A DNA stretch of 9,171 bases, taken from contig JAFVAZ010000084.1 of the NCBI GenBank assembly GCA_017480265.1, positions 1-9,171 on the forward strand, in the 5' to 3' direction. The notes under the pieces are model-generated. The model saw only the letters and a list, made by a program, of their open reading frames with translations, did no database searches and was not told the origin of the DNA. Numbering within the stretch: the first letter of the stretch is position 1; the number at the start of each line of letters is the position of its first letter. Positions 1 through 5,987 of the stretch are shown here, in pieces. The position numbers and the translations under genes were made by a program. The DNA comes from Clostridia bacterium (GTDB taxonomy: Bacteria > Bacillota > Clostridia > Oscillospirales > Acutalibacteraceae).

Positions 1-671
1 ATATGAGACGTATTAGGTTCATTAACCCCGGAGGAGGTGGCGTTAAACTGAGGTGCAGTGGGACCGATATACTTCGTAGTTACATGTATGGAGCGAAGAC
101 AGAAGGAAATGTGGTGAGGTTCATATGTGACGGTGGATTCTCAAAGTTAAGATCGGCTTATGTAGATAAGAGAAGAGAAGCTATTGATAAAGTGACTGAT
201 TTGAAATACTGGGAAAATATACCAAAGAAAGTAGAAACTGCTAACAAATACTATGACGCAATGGAAACTATAGAAAAAAGAAATATAGAAACTGCAGAAG
301 GAATGAGTGATGAGATAATAGTAAAATTAAAAAATGGAGTACCTATACAATATACATTGGCAAATGAAATGATAGCTGCGATGGGCAGAAAAATGCAAGA
401 AACTGGAGATACCTTAGATTTGAGTAGGCTAGGGACTGTAACATTTATAGGAAATGATGGAGGGGAAAAATTAGAGTATATACGTGGTGAAAGGAGAATC
501 GAAAATGACACAACGTTTATGGATATTTATTTACGCGCAGTATCCGGTAAGTTTAATTTAATGAGACGAATAGAAGTAGCAGAGAGAAATTATAATGATT
601 CAGAGAGTGAATTAGCCCGAATTAAAGAACAAATAGAAGCTAGAGTTGCAGCATTTCATAGAGAGGGGTGA
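1..671 (+). CDS. C-terminal part of a large Nif11-locus paralogue (left-truncated)
   Basis: This is the 3' end of a larger gene that enters from the left; bases 1-2 belong to a split codon. The ATG at 3 is probably internal, because the visible residues begin in the middle of a domain. Residues 1-45 (I-R-F-I-N-P-G-G-G-G-V then S-Y-M-Y-G) align with the second half of the first repeat domain of the next protein (I-R-M-K-D-A-K-G-G-V then N-I-M-Y-G). Residues about 83-170 are a second, complete copy: strand D-E-I-I-V-K-L, a helix around N-E-M-I-A-A-M, then L-G-T-V-T-F. Residues 185-220 are charged and helical, probably coiled coil. The layout matches the C-terminal half of the 781-2703 protein, so a Nif11 leader is expected upstream, outside the window. 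It ends at TGA 669-671. Function is unknown. Confidence 0.75.
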   Translation, partial: MRRIRFINPGGGGVKLRCSGTDILRSYMYGAKTEGNVVRFICDGGFSKLRSAYVDKRREAIDKVTDLKYWENIPKKVETANKYYDAMETIEKRNIETAEGMSDEIIVKLKNGVPIQYTLANEMIAAMGRKMQETGDTLDLSRLGTVTFIGNDGGEKLEYIRGERRIENDTTFMDIYLRAVSGKFNLMRRIEVAERNYNDSESELARIKEQIEARVAAFHREG

Positions 672-759
672 GTCTGATGAGTTAGGATATATAAACGCAC
701 ATAAAAATTTTATTAGTTTGGAAGATTTGGTAGATTAGGTTATTTAAAATTAAAAAAAC

Positions 760-1029
760 AAAAATTAGGAGGAAGATAAAATGTCAAGAGAAAGTATAGT
801 TAAATTTTATGGAGAGGTAGACAAAAACGCAAACTTAAAAAGAGAATTTGATGGATTGAGGGAGAGAACCGAAAAAGGGCAAATCACAAACGAAGAATCT
901 ATAGCTAAAGGAATAGTGTCGATCGCGAGAGAGCAAGGTTTTGAATTTACAGAAGATGAGCTACTTAGCTATATGAGAGAAGTGCAGAGTACATTAAGTG
1001 AAGAAGAAGTGCAAAACGTTAGCGGGGGA
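760..1029. repeat. Nif11-leader cassette, copy 1
   Basis: This covers the ribosome-binding site and the 83 leader codons of the 781 gene. It matches 2759-3028 over 270 bases with 34 mismatches by hand count (about 87% identity, no gaps). Identity disappears straight after the double-glycine codons, so the two copies behave as a swappable 5' module. Confidence 0.9.
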
Positions 1030-2703
1030 TTATCCGCTCGTGCGGCAGGTATTGGTCTTATGGGGACTTTGATGTTATCTTTTGCTGCAGCTACGGCTTT
1101 TAATATTGCAGACTTTAACAAAGCATCAGAGAATAATACGACCCAGGAGGTAACTTTGGATAACGAAAAAGAGGAAGATAGCGTGGGAAAAGACGCTGAA
1201 AATGCTTCCTCGCAGGAAAAACAAAGTGAAAGCAGTACAACGAAAAAAGCTAAAAACCTAAAAAGTAGCTTACAAAAAAGGCCTGCACAAAGTGTGGCGC
1301 AGGGTAGGTCTGTAACACCGCAGTCTAAATTAGGTAGGGGTGTTGTAGATGGAGAAGTAAGAGCACCTATTTTAGAAAATAGCGATGAAAATGTTGATCC
1401 TAACGCTTCTACTACCGAAAATGGAGAAGTAAGAGCAAGTGCACCATCAATCACGATAAATAGACGTAGTAGCGCGCCGCGAAGGGCTAACTCGACCTCT
1501 GCAATCACAAGAGAAAATGGGAATAATAGCAAGTTGGAGAGAACTAACTCAACACCTGTATTAGGTAAGTTGGATCCTAACGCACCAGACCCGTTCGCTG
1601 GGATAGACCTGAACGCAATCGAGAGAGCAGGCGAAAGTACAGGCGAAAAAACTGATAACTCTGGAGGTTGGACTGGATTCGGCAGCGGTTCTAGTGCATT
1701 TCCCGGCACAGGTGGATTTAATTGGGGATCAAGTGGAGGAACGTCCCGTAGTTCTAGTGCTGACGGCAGCTCTGAAGATACTAAAGTAGCTTCAGATGCT
1801 ATGGCAGGTATTTTAGCTAGGGCTAAAACTAATGATTCTGGTCAAAAAGTTCCAGATACGGAAGATATGAAAGCTGCTATCACAAAGGATAAAATAAAGC
1901 ATACAAATTGGTTTCACAATTATGATTTAGAGGTTACCATTGACAGTATAGAATTTGGAAATGTTCTGGATGGAGTTTTATTAAATGATGACTTGATAGA
2001 ACATATTGCTACGACATATGGAATCAGTGTAGACAAAATTGACTCTATAAGAATGAAAGATGCTAAAGGTGGCGTCATAAATCTTTTTTATGATCCTGAG
2101 GATGATACTAATTATAAAAATATAATGTACGGTGTTATAGTTTATGATAATGTGGCGGAGTTTAACCATAAGCTTATAGGATTAGGTAGAAAAGTAATAG
2201 AAAAAACAGTTGCTCAAGTAAATGCGAATAAAGATAAGACGCAAGCTGAAAGCAGGCTAGCTGAGCTGAAGGCGCAAAGGGATGCTTTAGAAGGAGAAGA
2301 ATCCGTAAAAGTCTACAACGCCATTGAAAGCATTGATTGGAATTGGCTTGGAAGCGATTGGGATTTAACAGTGCGGATAAAAAAAGGTGAAAATATACCA
2401 GATAGATTAACAGATGAGGTGGTAGCTGCTATTCGTAAGAAAATGAGAGATGCATATGGAAAAGTTGTAGATCTAACGAAGTTAAATTCTGTAACATTTA
2501 GAAATGCAAGAGGGGAAGAGAAAACATTAGTTTATGATAGAAGGGTAGTAAATGAGCATATGCTTGAGTTATATGAATATCGAAAAATACAAAAGCAAAT
2601 ATCTGATCAAGAAGCAGTAGTGAGAAGAGCGGATGCAGCTTTACAAAAGGCGAATAGAGAATTGCAGGCGGCTCGTGACGCGGCACAAAAGGAAAAAAGA
2701 TAA
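781..2703 (+). CDS. Large Nif11-leader protein with low-complexity centre and two C-terminal repeat domains
   Basis: The product has 640 residues. AGGAGG at 767-772, 8 bases before the ATG, sets the start. Residues 1-83 fit the Nif11-like leader family (PF07862/TIGR03798): K-F-Y near residue 8, N-x-x-L-K, I-V-S-I-A, G-F-E-F-T-E-D-E-L, then L-S-E-E-E-V-Q-N-V-S-G-G, matching the double-glycine cleavage pattern (L-12, V-7, V-4, G-2, G-1). Residues 84-110 are hydrophobic and could span or enter a membrane. Residues 111-370 are Ser/Gly/Asn/Pro-rich, probably disordered, with internal repeats. Residues about 375-455 and 509-597 are two copies of an unrecognised domain (Y-D-L-E-V-T-I...I-D-S-I-R and W-D-L-T-V-R-I...L-N-S-V-T-F). 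Helical segments lie at 462-506 and 597-638. Ordinary Nif11 precursors are about 80-120 residues, so this is many times too long. Inference: the leader targets a large protein for export rather than presenting a short core for modification. Confidence 0.88.
   Translation: MSRESIVKFYGEVDKNANLKREFDGLRERTEKGQITNEESIAKGIVSIAREQGFEFTEDELLSYMREVQSTLSEEEVQNVSGGLSARAAGIGLMGTLMLSFAAATAFNIADFNKASENNTTQEVTLDNEKEEDSVGKDAENASSQEKQSESSTTKKAKNLKSSLQKRPAQSVAQGRSVTPQSKLGRGVVDGEVRAPILENSDENVDPNASTTENGEVRASAPSITINRRSSAPRRANSTSAITRENGNNSKLERTNSTPVLGKLDPNAPDPFAGIDLNAIERAGESTGEKTDNSGGWTGFGSGSSAFPGTGGFNWGSSGGTSRSSSADGSSEDTKVASDAMAGILARAKTNDSGQKVPDTEDMKAAITKDKIKHTNWFHNYDLEVTIDSIEFGNVLDGVLLNDDLIEHIATTYGISVDKIDSIRMKDAKGGVINLFYDPEDDTNYKNIMYGVIVYDNVAEFNHKLIGLGRKVIEKTVAQVNANKDKTQAESRLAELKAQRDALEGEESVKVYNAIESIDWNWLGSDWDLTVRIKKGENIPDRLTDEVVAAIRKKMRDAYGKVVDLTKLNSVTFRNARGEEKTLVYDRRVVNEHMLELYEYRKIQKQISDQEAVVRRADAALQKANRELQAARDAAQKEKR
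1349..1437 (+). repeat. Repeated 17-base block in the low-complexity region
   Basis: The exact string atggagaagtaagagca occurs at 1349-1365 and 1421-1437, a 72-base (24-codon) step encoding G-E-V-R-A twice. Related short repeats in the same region encode V-D-P-N-A (about 205-209) and L-D-P-N-A (264-268), and A-N-S-T-S and T-N-S-T-P. The segment seems to have grown by internal duplication. Confidence 0.7.
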
Positions 2704-2721
2704 ATAAAAAACATAATGGGT

Positions 2722-2748
2722 AGGCCCCGGGCCGGGCGCTCGGGGCTT
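2722..2748 (+). other. GC-rich hairpin between the two Nif11-leader genes
   Basis: AGGCCCCG (2722-2729) pairs with CGGGGCTT (2741-2748): eight pairs, one of them G-U, around an 11-base G/C-only loop apart from one T. It lies 19 bases after the stop of the first gene and ends 18 bases before the ribosome-binding site of the next. No T-run follows, so it is a poor intrinsic terminator. It may act as an mRNA stabiliser, a processing site or a partial attenuator. Confidence 0.6.
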
Positions 2749-2758
2749 CCTAAAAATT

Positions 2759-3028
2759 AAAAATTAGGAGGAAAATAAAATGTCAAGAGAAAGTATAGTT
2801 AAATTTTATGGAGAGGTAAACAAAAACGCAAGCTTAAAGAGAGAATTTGAAAACTTGAGGGAGAAAACCGAAAAAGGGCAAATCACAAATGAAGAATCTA
2901 TAGCTAAAGAAATTGTCTCGATCGCGAAACGGCACGGCTTTAAATTTACAGAAGATGAGCTACTCAGCTATATGAAAGAAGTGCAGGGAACCCTAAGTGA
3001 AGAAGATCTTGCCAATGTTAGCGGCGGT
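2759..3028. repeat. Nif11-leader cassette, copy 2
   Basis: This is the second copy of the ribosome-binding-site-plus-leader module, 1999 bases downstream of copy 1. The downstream coding sequences are unrelated apart from the C-terminal domain. Confidence 0.9.
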
Positions 3029-4939
3029 TTAGGGCTTCAGGAAATTGCGGCAGGTTTGATGAGCACTCTGCTATTAGGTTGGGGTAGTAGTGCTGCTGTA
3101 AGTTATTTGGGTTCGGGTAGCGCTAATGCAGATAAAGATACAACGACTGCCATTGTAGAGACTGTGCAAGAGGATAAGAAAGCTGATGGAACCGCGGCCA
3201 CTGAGGAAGATGGCAATGGGGAAATTCAAACGGATGAGATGAATGGGATAAGAGCGGAGAACGAAAATTTAAATCGGGAAATTGAAGAATTTAAAAGTGA
3301 AATGGATAGGCTAAGGCAGCAATTAGAGAACGAACGTAGACAGACTAAACAACTAAGACAACAGAATTCAGAGCTTGAAGAAAATCTTGCTAAAAAGAGT
3401 AAGCAAGTATCTGAGCAGAGAAAGTCTCTTGTTCAGTCGAAGTTTGTGGATGTGGCTAAGGTTACTGAGGAAAATGAAAGCCTCAAGCAAGAGTTGAGTG
3501 CAGCTAATAAAGCAAATGAAGACTTGAGAAGCGAACTCAATAAAGTTAAAGAGGATTTGAATTTTACAATTGATACTGTAACGGAAAGCTACATGGAGAA
3601 AGTGAGCGAAGCAGATAAGCTAAAAGAGGCGAATAAGAAGCTTACAGAAGAATATAAAGATGCTCTATCTAAGTCACTGAAGAGCTATACCGAATGGCAA
3701 AAAACAGCAGATGCACTACGAGACGAAATAAACTCTTTGCGAGCTGAAAATGAAGAATTAACAGGAAAGAATACGGAGTTAGAATCTAGAGCAGCTAGCT
3801 TGGAGGCTGATAATACATCTACAAAGGCTGAAAATGAAAGATTAACAACAGAACGTGCGGAGTTAGAATCTAGAGTAGCTAACTTGAAGGCTGAAAACGC
3901 ATCTACAAAGAAAGAACTTGAAAATTCAAGAAAACGAAATGGAGAATTAGTCAACGATAATGGTAGATTAAGCCAAATAGCGCGTGGAGTAGTAAACAGA
4001 ATGGAAAAAGCAGAGAATGCCGCGCAAGAAGCAAAAAAGGAACTTGAGCAAGCCAAAACAGAATTAAAACAACGGGAAACTGAAAATGCAAAAATGGCTG
4101 AGGAAACTAGCACAATGCGTGAAGTAGTTGCGCGTACAGGTGAAATAGATGCTGCAAAGGTATCTCTAAAAGAAGCGCAAGCTAAGTTGAAGACGACCGA
4201 CGCTGAATTTGCGAAAGCAGAAGGTGCTCAAGCACGGGCAATAGAAAATTTTGAAAATGCAAAAGCTGAGTTGGATGCGGCACGAGCTGAGTTGAAGGCG
4301 CCGATGAATAAGTTGAACAACGAGATAGAAGAATTGGAAAGTTTGCGTAGAGAGTTAGATGATCTTGAAAGTACTCGTGCGGTTGAAGTTTATAATACCA
4401 TTGAAGATGTTGATTGGAATCATGGTTGGACGAGTAAGTGGGATTTGACTGTAACTATGGAAGAAGGTACAGCTATTCCGGAGAAATTGAGTGAGCCGGT
4501 AATAGCCAGTGTGCTAGAAGCACTAAAAAATATTCACGGTCGTGATGCTAAAATTGAAGATTTACGATCCGTAACATTCAAGGATTCGAGTGGAGAAAGT
4601 ACCAAATTCGACTATGAGTATAAGGGATATGCTGTAAGTAATAGAAGCTCTATTGATGAGTGTAGGAGGGACATTAATAATTATAAAAATAATTATAAAG
4701 ATTTATTAGAGAGTATATCTAAACAGGAACATATAGTGGAAGAGGCAGAGGTTGATGTAGCTCCGTTGCGAGAAAAATTCAATGCGGCGAATGGAAAATG
4801 CAAGCAGGCAAAAGGAGAATTAGATACGGCTACTGCGGAACACCAAAATGCGCAAAGAGAATTAGATACGGCTACTGCGGAAAACACTGCTGCGCAAGAA
4901 AAATTCGATAAGGCTATGGAAGAATACAAGAATGCTTAA
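2780..4939 (+). CDS. Large Nif11-leader coiled-coil protein with one C-terminal repeat domain
   Basis: The product has 719 residues, and AGGAGG lies at 2766-2771. Residues 1-83 are a Nif11 leader identical to the upstream paralogue at 68 of 83 positions by hand count, ending L-A-N-V-S-G-G. A hydrophobic segment follows (about 88-112, containing A-A-G-L-M-S-T-L-L-L-G-W), ending near S-A-N-A, which could act as a membrane anchor or second cleavage region. Residues 150-530 are a long heptad-rich coiled coil dominated by E, K, N, L and A, with exact DNA repeats inside. Residues about 533-620 are the shared repeat domain (V-E-V-Y-N-T-I-E-D-V-D-W-N, W-D-L-T-V-T-M, L-R-S-V-T-F). Residues 630-719 return to coiled coil. 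The reading frame stops at TAA 4937-4939, but coiled-coil-like sequence continues in another frame, so the C-terminus may be recently shortened. A fibrous or scaffold role is likely; the molecular function is unknown. Confidence 0.88.
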   Translation: MSRESIVKFYGEVNKNASLKREFENLREKTEKGQITNEESIAKEIVSIAKRHGFKFTEDELLSYMKEVQGTLSEEDLANVSGGLGLQEIAAGLMSTLLLGWGSSAAVSYLGSGSANADKDTTTAIVETVQEDKKADGTAATEEDGNGEIQTDEMNGIRAENENLNREIEEFKSEMDRLRQQLENERRQTKQLRQQNSELEENLAKKSKQVSEQRKSLVQSKFVDVAKVTEENESLKQELSAANKANEDLRSELNKVKEDLNFTIDTVTESYMEKVSEADKLKEANKKLTEEYKDALSKSLKSYTEWQKTADALRDEINSLRAENEELTGKNTELESRAASLEADNTSTKAENERLTTERAELESRVANLKAENASTKKELENSRKRNGELVNDNGRLSQIARGVVNRMEKAENAAQEAKKELEQAKTELKQRETENAKMAEETSTMREVVARTGEIDAAKVSLKEAQAKLKTTDAEFAKAEGAQARAIENFENAKAELDAARAELKAPMNKLNNEIEELESLRRELDDLESTRAVEVYNTIEDVDWNHGWTSKWDLTVTMEEGTAIPEKLSEPVIASVLEALKNIHGRDAKIEDLRSVTFKDSSGESTKFDYEYKGYAVSNRSSIDECRRDINNYKNNYKDLLESISKQEHIVEEAEVDVAPLREKFNAANGKCKQAKGELDTATAEHQNAQRELDTATAENTAAQEKFDKAMEEYKNA
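3743..3910 (+). repeat. 84-base tandem repeat within the coiled coil (two units)
   Basis: Units 3743-3826 and 3827-3910 share blocks such as gctgaaaatgaa (3743, 3827) and gagttagaatctaga (3776, 3860), always 84 bases apart. That is 28 residues, exactly four heptads, so the duplication preserves coiled-coil phase. Confidence 0.8.
4816..4882 (+). repeat. 25-base exact direct repeat, 42-base period
   Basis: The string beginning agaattagatacggctact is identical at 4816-4840 and 4858-4882. The 42-base period is 14 residues, two heptads, encoding E-L-D-T-A-T-A-E twice. It looks like a recent length change in the terminal coiled coil. Confidence 0.85.
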
Positions 4940-4991
4940 GCTGAATTCCGATAAGTACGATAAAGCACAAGAGGATATGAGTAAGAAATGA
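4940..4991 (+). pseudogene. Relic of a longer C-terminal coiled-coil tail
   Basis: After TAA 4937-4939 the same frame reads A-E-F, then a one-base shift from 4950 reads D-K-Y-D-K-A-Q-E-D-M-S-K-K to TGA 4989-4991. This resembles the preceding F-D-K-A-M-E-E-Y-K and keeps the coiled-coil composition. Ordinary substitution of one codon to TAA plus one extra base would explain it. It is inference from one copy and could be chance. Confidence 0.45.
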
Positions 4992-5002
4992 GTTGATAGT
5001 TA

Positions 5003-5572
5003 GTGATTGATGATGAGCTAGTGCGTTATATAGACTTTAGCGAAAAATATCTAGATGGCATACTGGAGATCGCCTCGGCCCGCTTTGGGGAAAATTATAT
5101 AACAAAGGATCAGATTTTTGACCTAGCGGGGAACGAAATGTGCTCTTTGGCAATAGGCGCAAGGGATATCGATGTTTTGGGGTACTGTTTGTTCTATGAA
5201 GAAAATCTAGACAAAGCATCGCGAGACTTTAAGATCCCCAAAGAGGATATGATATCAGTAACAGGGTCAGATAGTTACATCTGCCACACGAAGTCTATGG
5301 CCTTGCGAGAAGGTGTAGAGAAAAGAGGTTTGGGGTATAATTTATTCAAAAGAACCCTTGATAAAGCGAAGCATCTTGGCTATAAAATAGCCTGGTGCCC
5401 CGCTTGGAAAAGGGGGAATTATATACCGGTAGAGAAGATCTTATCAAAGTGTGAGTTTGATTTTTTCCGGATAGTGCCTAGACTCTGGGAAGATGATAAA
5501 AGCTATAAGTGCGTGGAGTGCGGGGGCCCTTGCAGATGCGATGCTGCAGTGTATTATAAGATTTTAAATTAA
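5003..5572 (+). CDS. GNAT-family N-acetyltransferase with C-terminal cysteine cluster
   Basis: The product has 189 residues and starts at GTG 5003, the first usable start after in-frame stops at 4994-4999. The Shine-Dalgarno site is weak, so the start is uncertain. Residues 96-130 resemble GNAT motif A, which binds the acetyl-CoA pyrophosphate: a strand (T-K-S-M-A-L), then E-K-R-G-L-G-Y-N-L-F and a helix to H-L-G-Y-K. The C-terminus has C-V-E-C-G-G-P-C-R-C at 170-179, four cysteines that could bind zinc. This GNAT-plus-cysteine-knuckle form resembles clostridial acetyltransferases as I remember them, but the substrate is unknown. It lies 63 bases after the coiled-coil gene with no terminator between, and 18 bases before the small peptide gene, so co-transcription is likely. 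Inference: it may acetylate a product of this locus, or be an unrelated passenger. Confidence 0.72.
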   Translation: MIDDELVRYIDFSEKYLDGILEIASARFGENYITKDQIFDLAGNEMCSLAIGARDIDVLGYCLFYEENLDKASRDFKIPKEDMISVTGSDSYICHTKSMALREGVEKRGLGYNLFKRTLDKAKHLGYKIAWCPAWKRGNYIPVEKILSKCEFDFFRIVPRLWEDDKSYKCVECGGPCRCDAAVYYKILN

Positions 5573-5577
5573 AATAT

Positions 5578-5584
5578 GGAGGTG
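5578..5584 (+). promoter_or_regulatory. Ribosome-binding site that fixes the 65-aa peptide start
   Basis: GGAGGTG lies 6 bases before ATG 5591. It overlaps the alternative ATG at 5576, which itself has no upstream site. Confidence 0.85.
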
Positions 5585-5590
5585 AAAACT

Positions 5591-5788
5591 ATGAAGAGTA
5601 AAGAAATTAAAAGCAGCGAATTAAAAGATCAAAAGAAAGGTCCGTTAAATAATGTTGAATCTAACCAAGGCGTACTGGAACTAATCGAAGATAGTTTAGG
5701 CGGAGTCTCTGGCGGCGTTGAATATAGAGGCGGAAGCTTAGATAATTATGATCATTGGTACGGCAAGAGAAAGCACATTGATAAATAA
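5591..5788 (+). CDS. Small double-glycine-leader peptide precursor (65 aa)
   Basis: I chose ATG 5591, not the ATG at 5576, because GGAGGTG (5578-5584) sits 6 bases before 5591 and would lie inside a longer gene. Residues 1-42 form a charged leader ending L-E-L-I-E-D-S-L-G-G-V-S-G-G. Counted back from the last glycine this gives L-12, L-7, V-4, G-2 and G-1, the classic signature cut by C39-peptidase ABC exporters. The predicted mature peptide, residues 43-65, has 23 residues, no cysteine, three tyrosines, one tryptophan, two histidines and a basic K-R-K near the end. It differs from the Nif11 leaders upstream but shares the V-S-G-G end. It could be a bacteriocin, a signalling peptide or a modified natural product. 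I do not recognise the family. It is the last gene before a strong terminator. Confidence 0.75.
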   Translation: MKSKEIKSSELKDQKKGPLNNVESNQGVLELIEDSLGGVSGGVEYRGGSLDNYDHWYGKRKHIDK

Positions 5789-5809
5789 AGAAAAAAGAAA
5801 ATCAACTTT

Positions 5810-5840
5810 ATAAAAGGCTTATTTAAGCCTTTTATTTTTT
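5810..5840 (+). terminator. Intrinsic terminator after the peptide gene
   Basis: ATAAAAGGCTT (5810-5820) and AAGCCTTTTAT (5825-5835) form a perfect 11-pair stem with a 4-base loop, followed by five T (5836-5840). It closes the accessory operon 22 bases after the peptide stop. Confidence 0.9.
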
Positions 5841-5918
5841 GTGCTTGATATACAGCAGCTAAAAGTATCTTGTAATTTTTTAAAAGGGGTAAGTTCTATT
5901 ACCTTATGTGGTACTTTT

Positions 5919-5946
5919 TTGGATTTTTCATATTATAGAATATAAT
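5919..5946 (+). promoter_or_regulatory. Promoter of asnB
   Basis: TTGGAT (-35, 5919-5924) and a perfect TATAAT (-10, 5941-5946) are 16 bases apart. The -10 lies 41 bases before the asnB ATG, leaving no room for a T-box or long leader. A short inverted repeat GGTAA-6-TTACC (5888-5903) upstream could be an operator, but that is speculative. Confidence 0.7.
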
Positions 5947-5987
5947 AGTTTTGCAGCAAATTTTTAAATTACGGGGGTATATTTTTA

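Noticed and set aside
718..746. Promoter TTGGAA-17-TATTTA before the 781 gene.
   Set aside because: The -10 matches consensus at only three positions; AT-rich DNA gives such hits by chance, and read-through from the upstream gene is possible.
969..1709. Long minus-strand frame (246 codons) opposite the second large protein.
   Set aside because: It is a shadow of the low-complexity Ser-rich coding region; it has no ribosome-binding site and an odd Leu/Ser-rich product.
3685..4113. Minus-strand frame opposite the coiled coil.
   Set aside because: It is the Ser/Phe/Ala-rich mirror of Glu/Lys-rich coiled-coil codons, not a gene.
5576..5590. Start of the small peptide at ATG 5576 (70 aa).
   Set aside because: The strong ribosome-binding site 5578-5584 lies inside that extension and no site precedes 5576.
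5841..5987. T-box or other amino-acid riboswitch upstream of asnB.
   Set aside because: The promoter lies about 41 bases before the ATG, leaving no room for such a leader.
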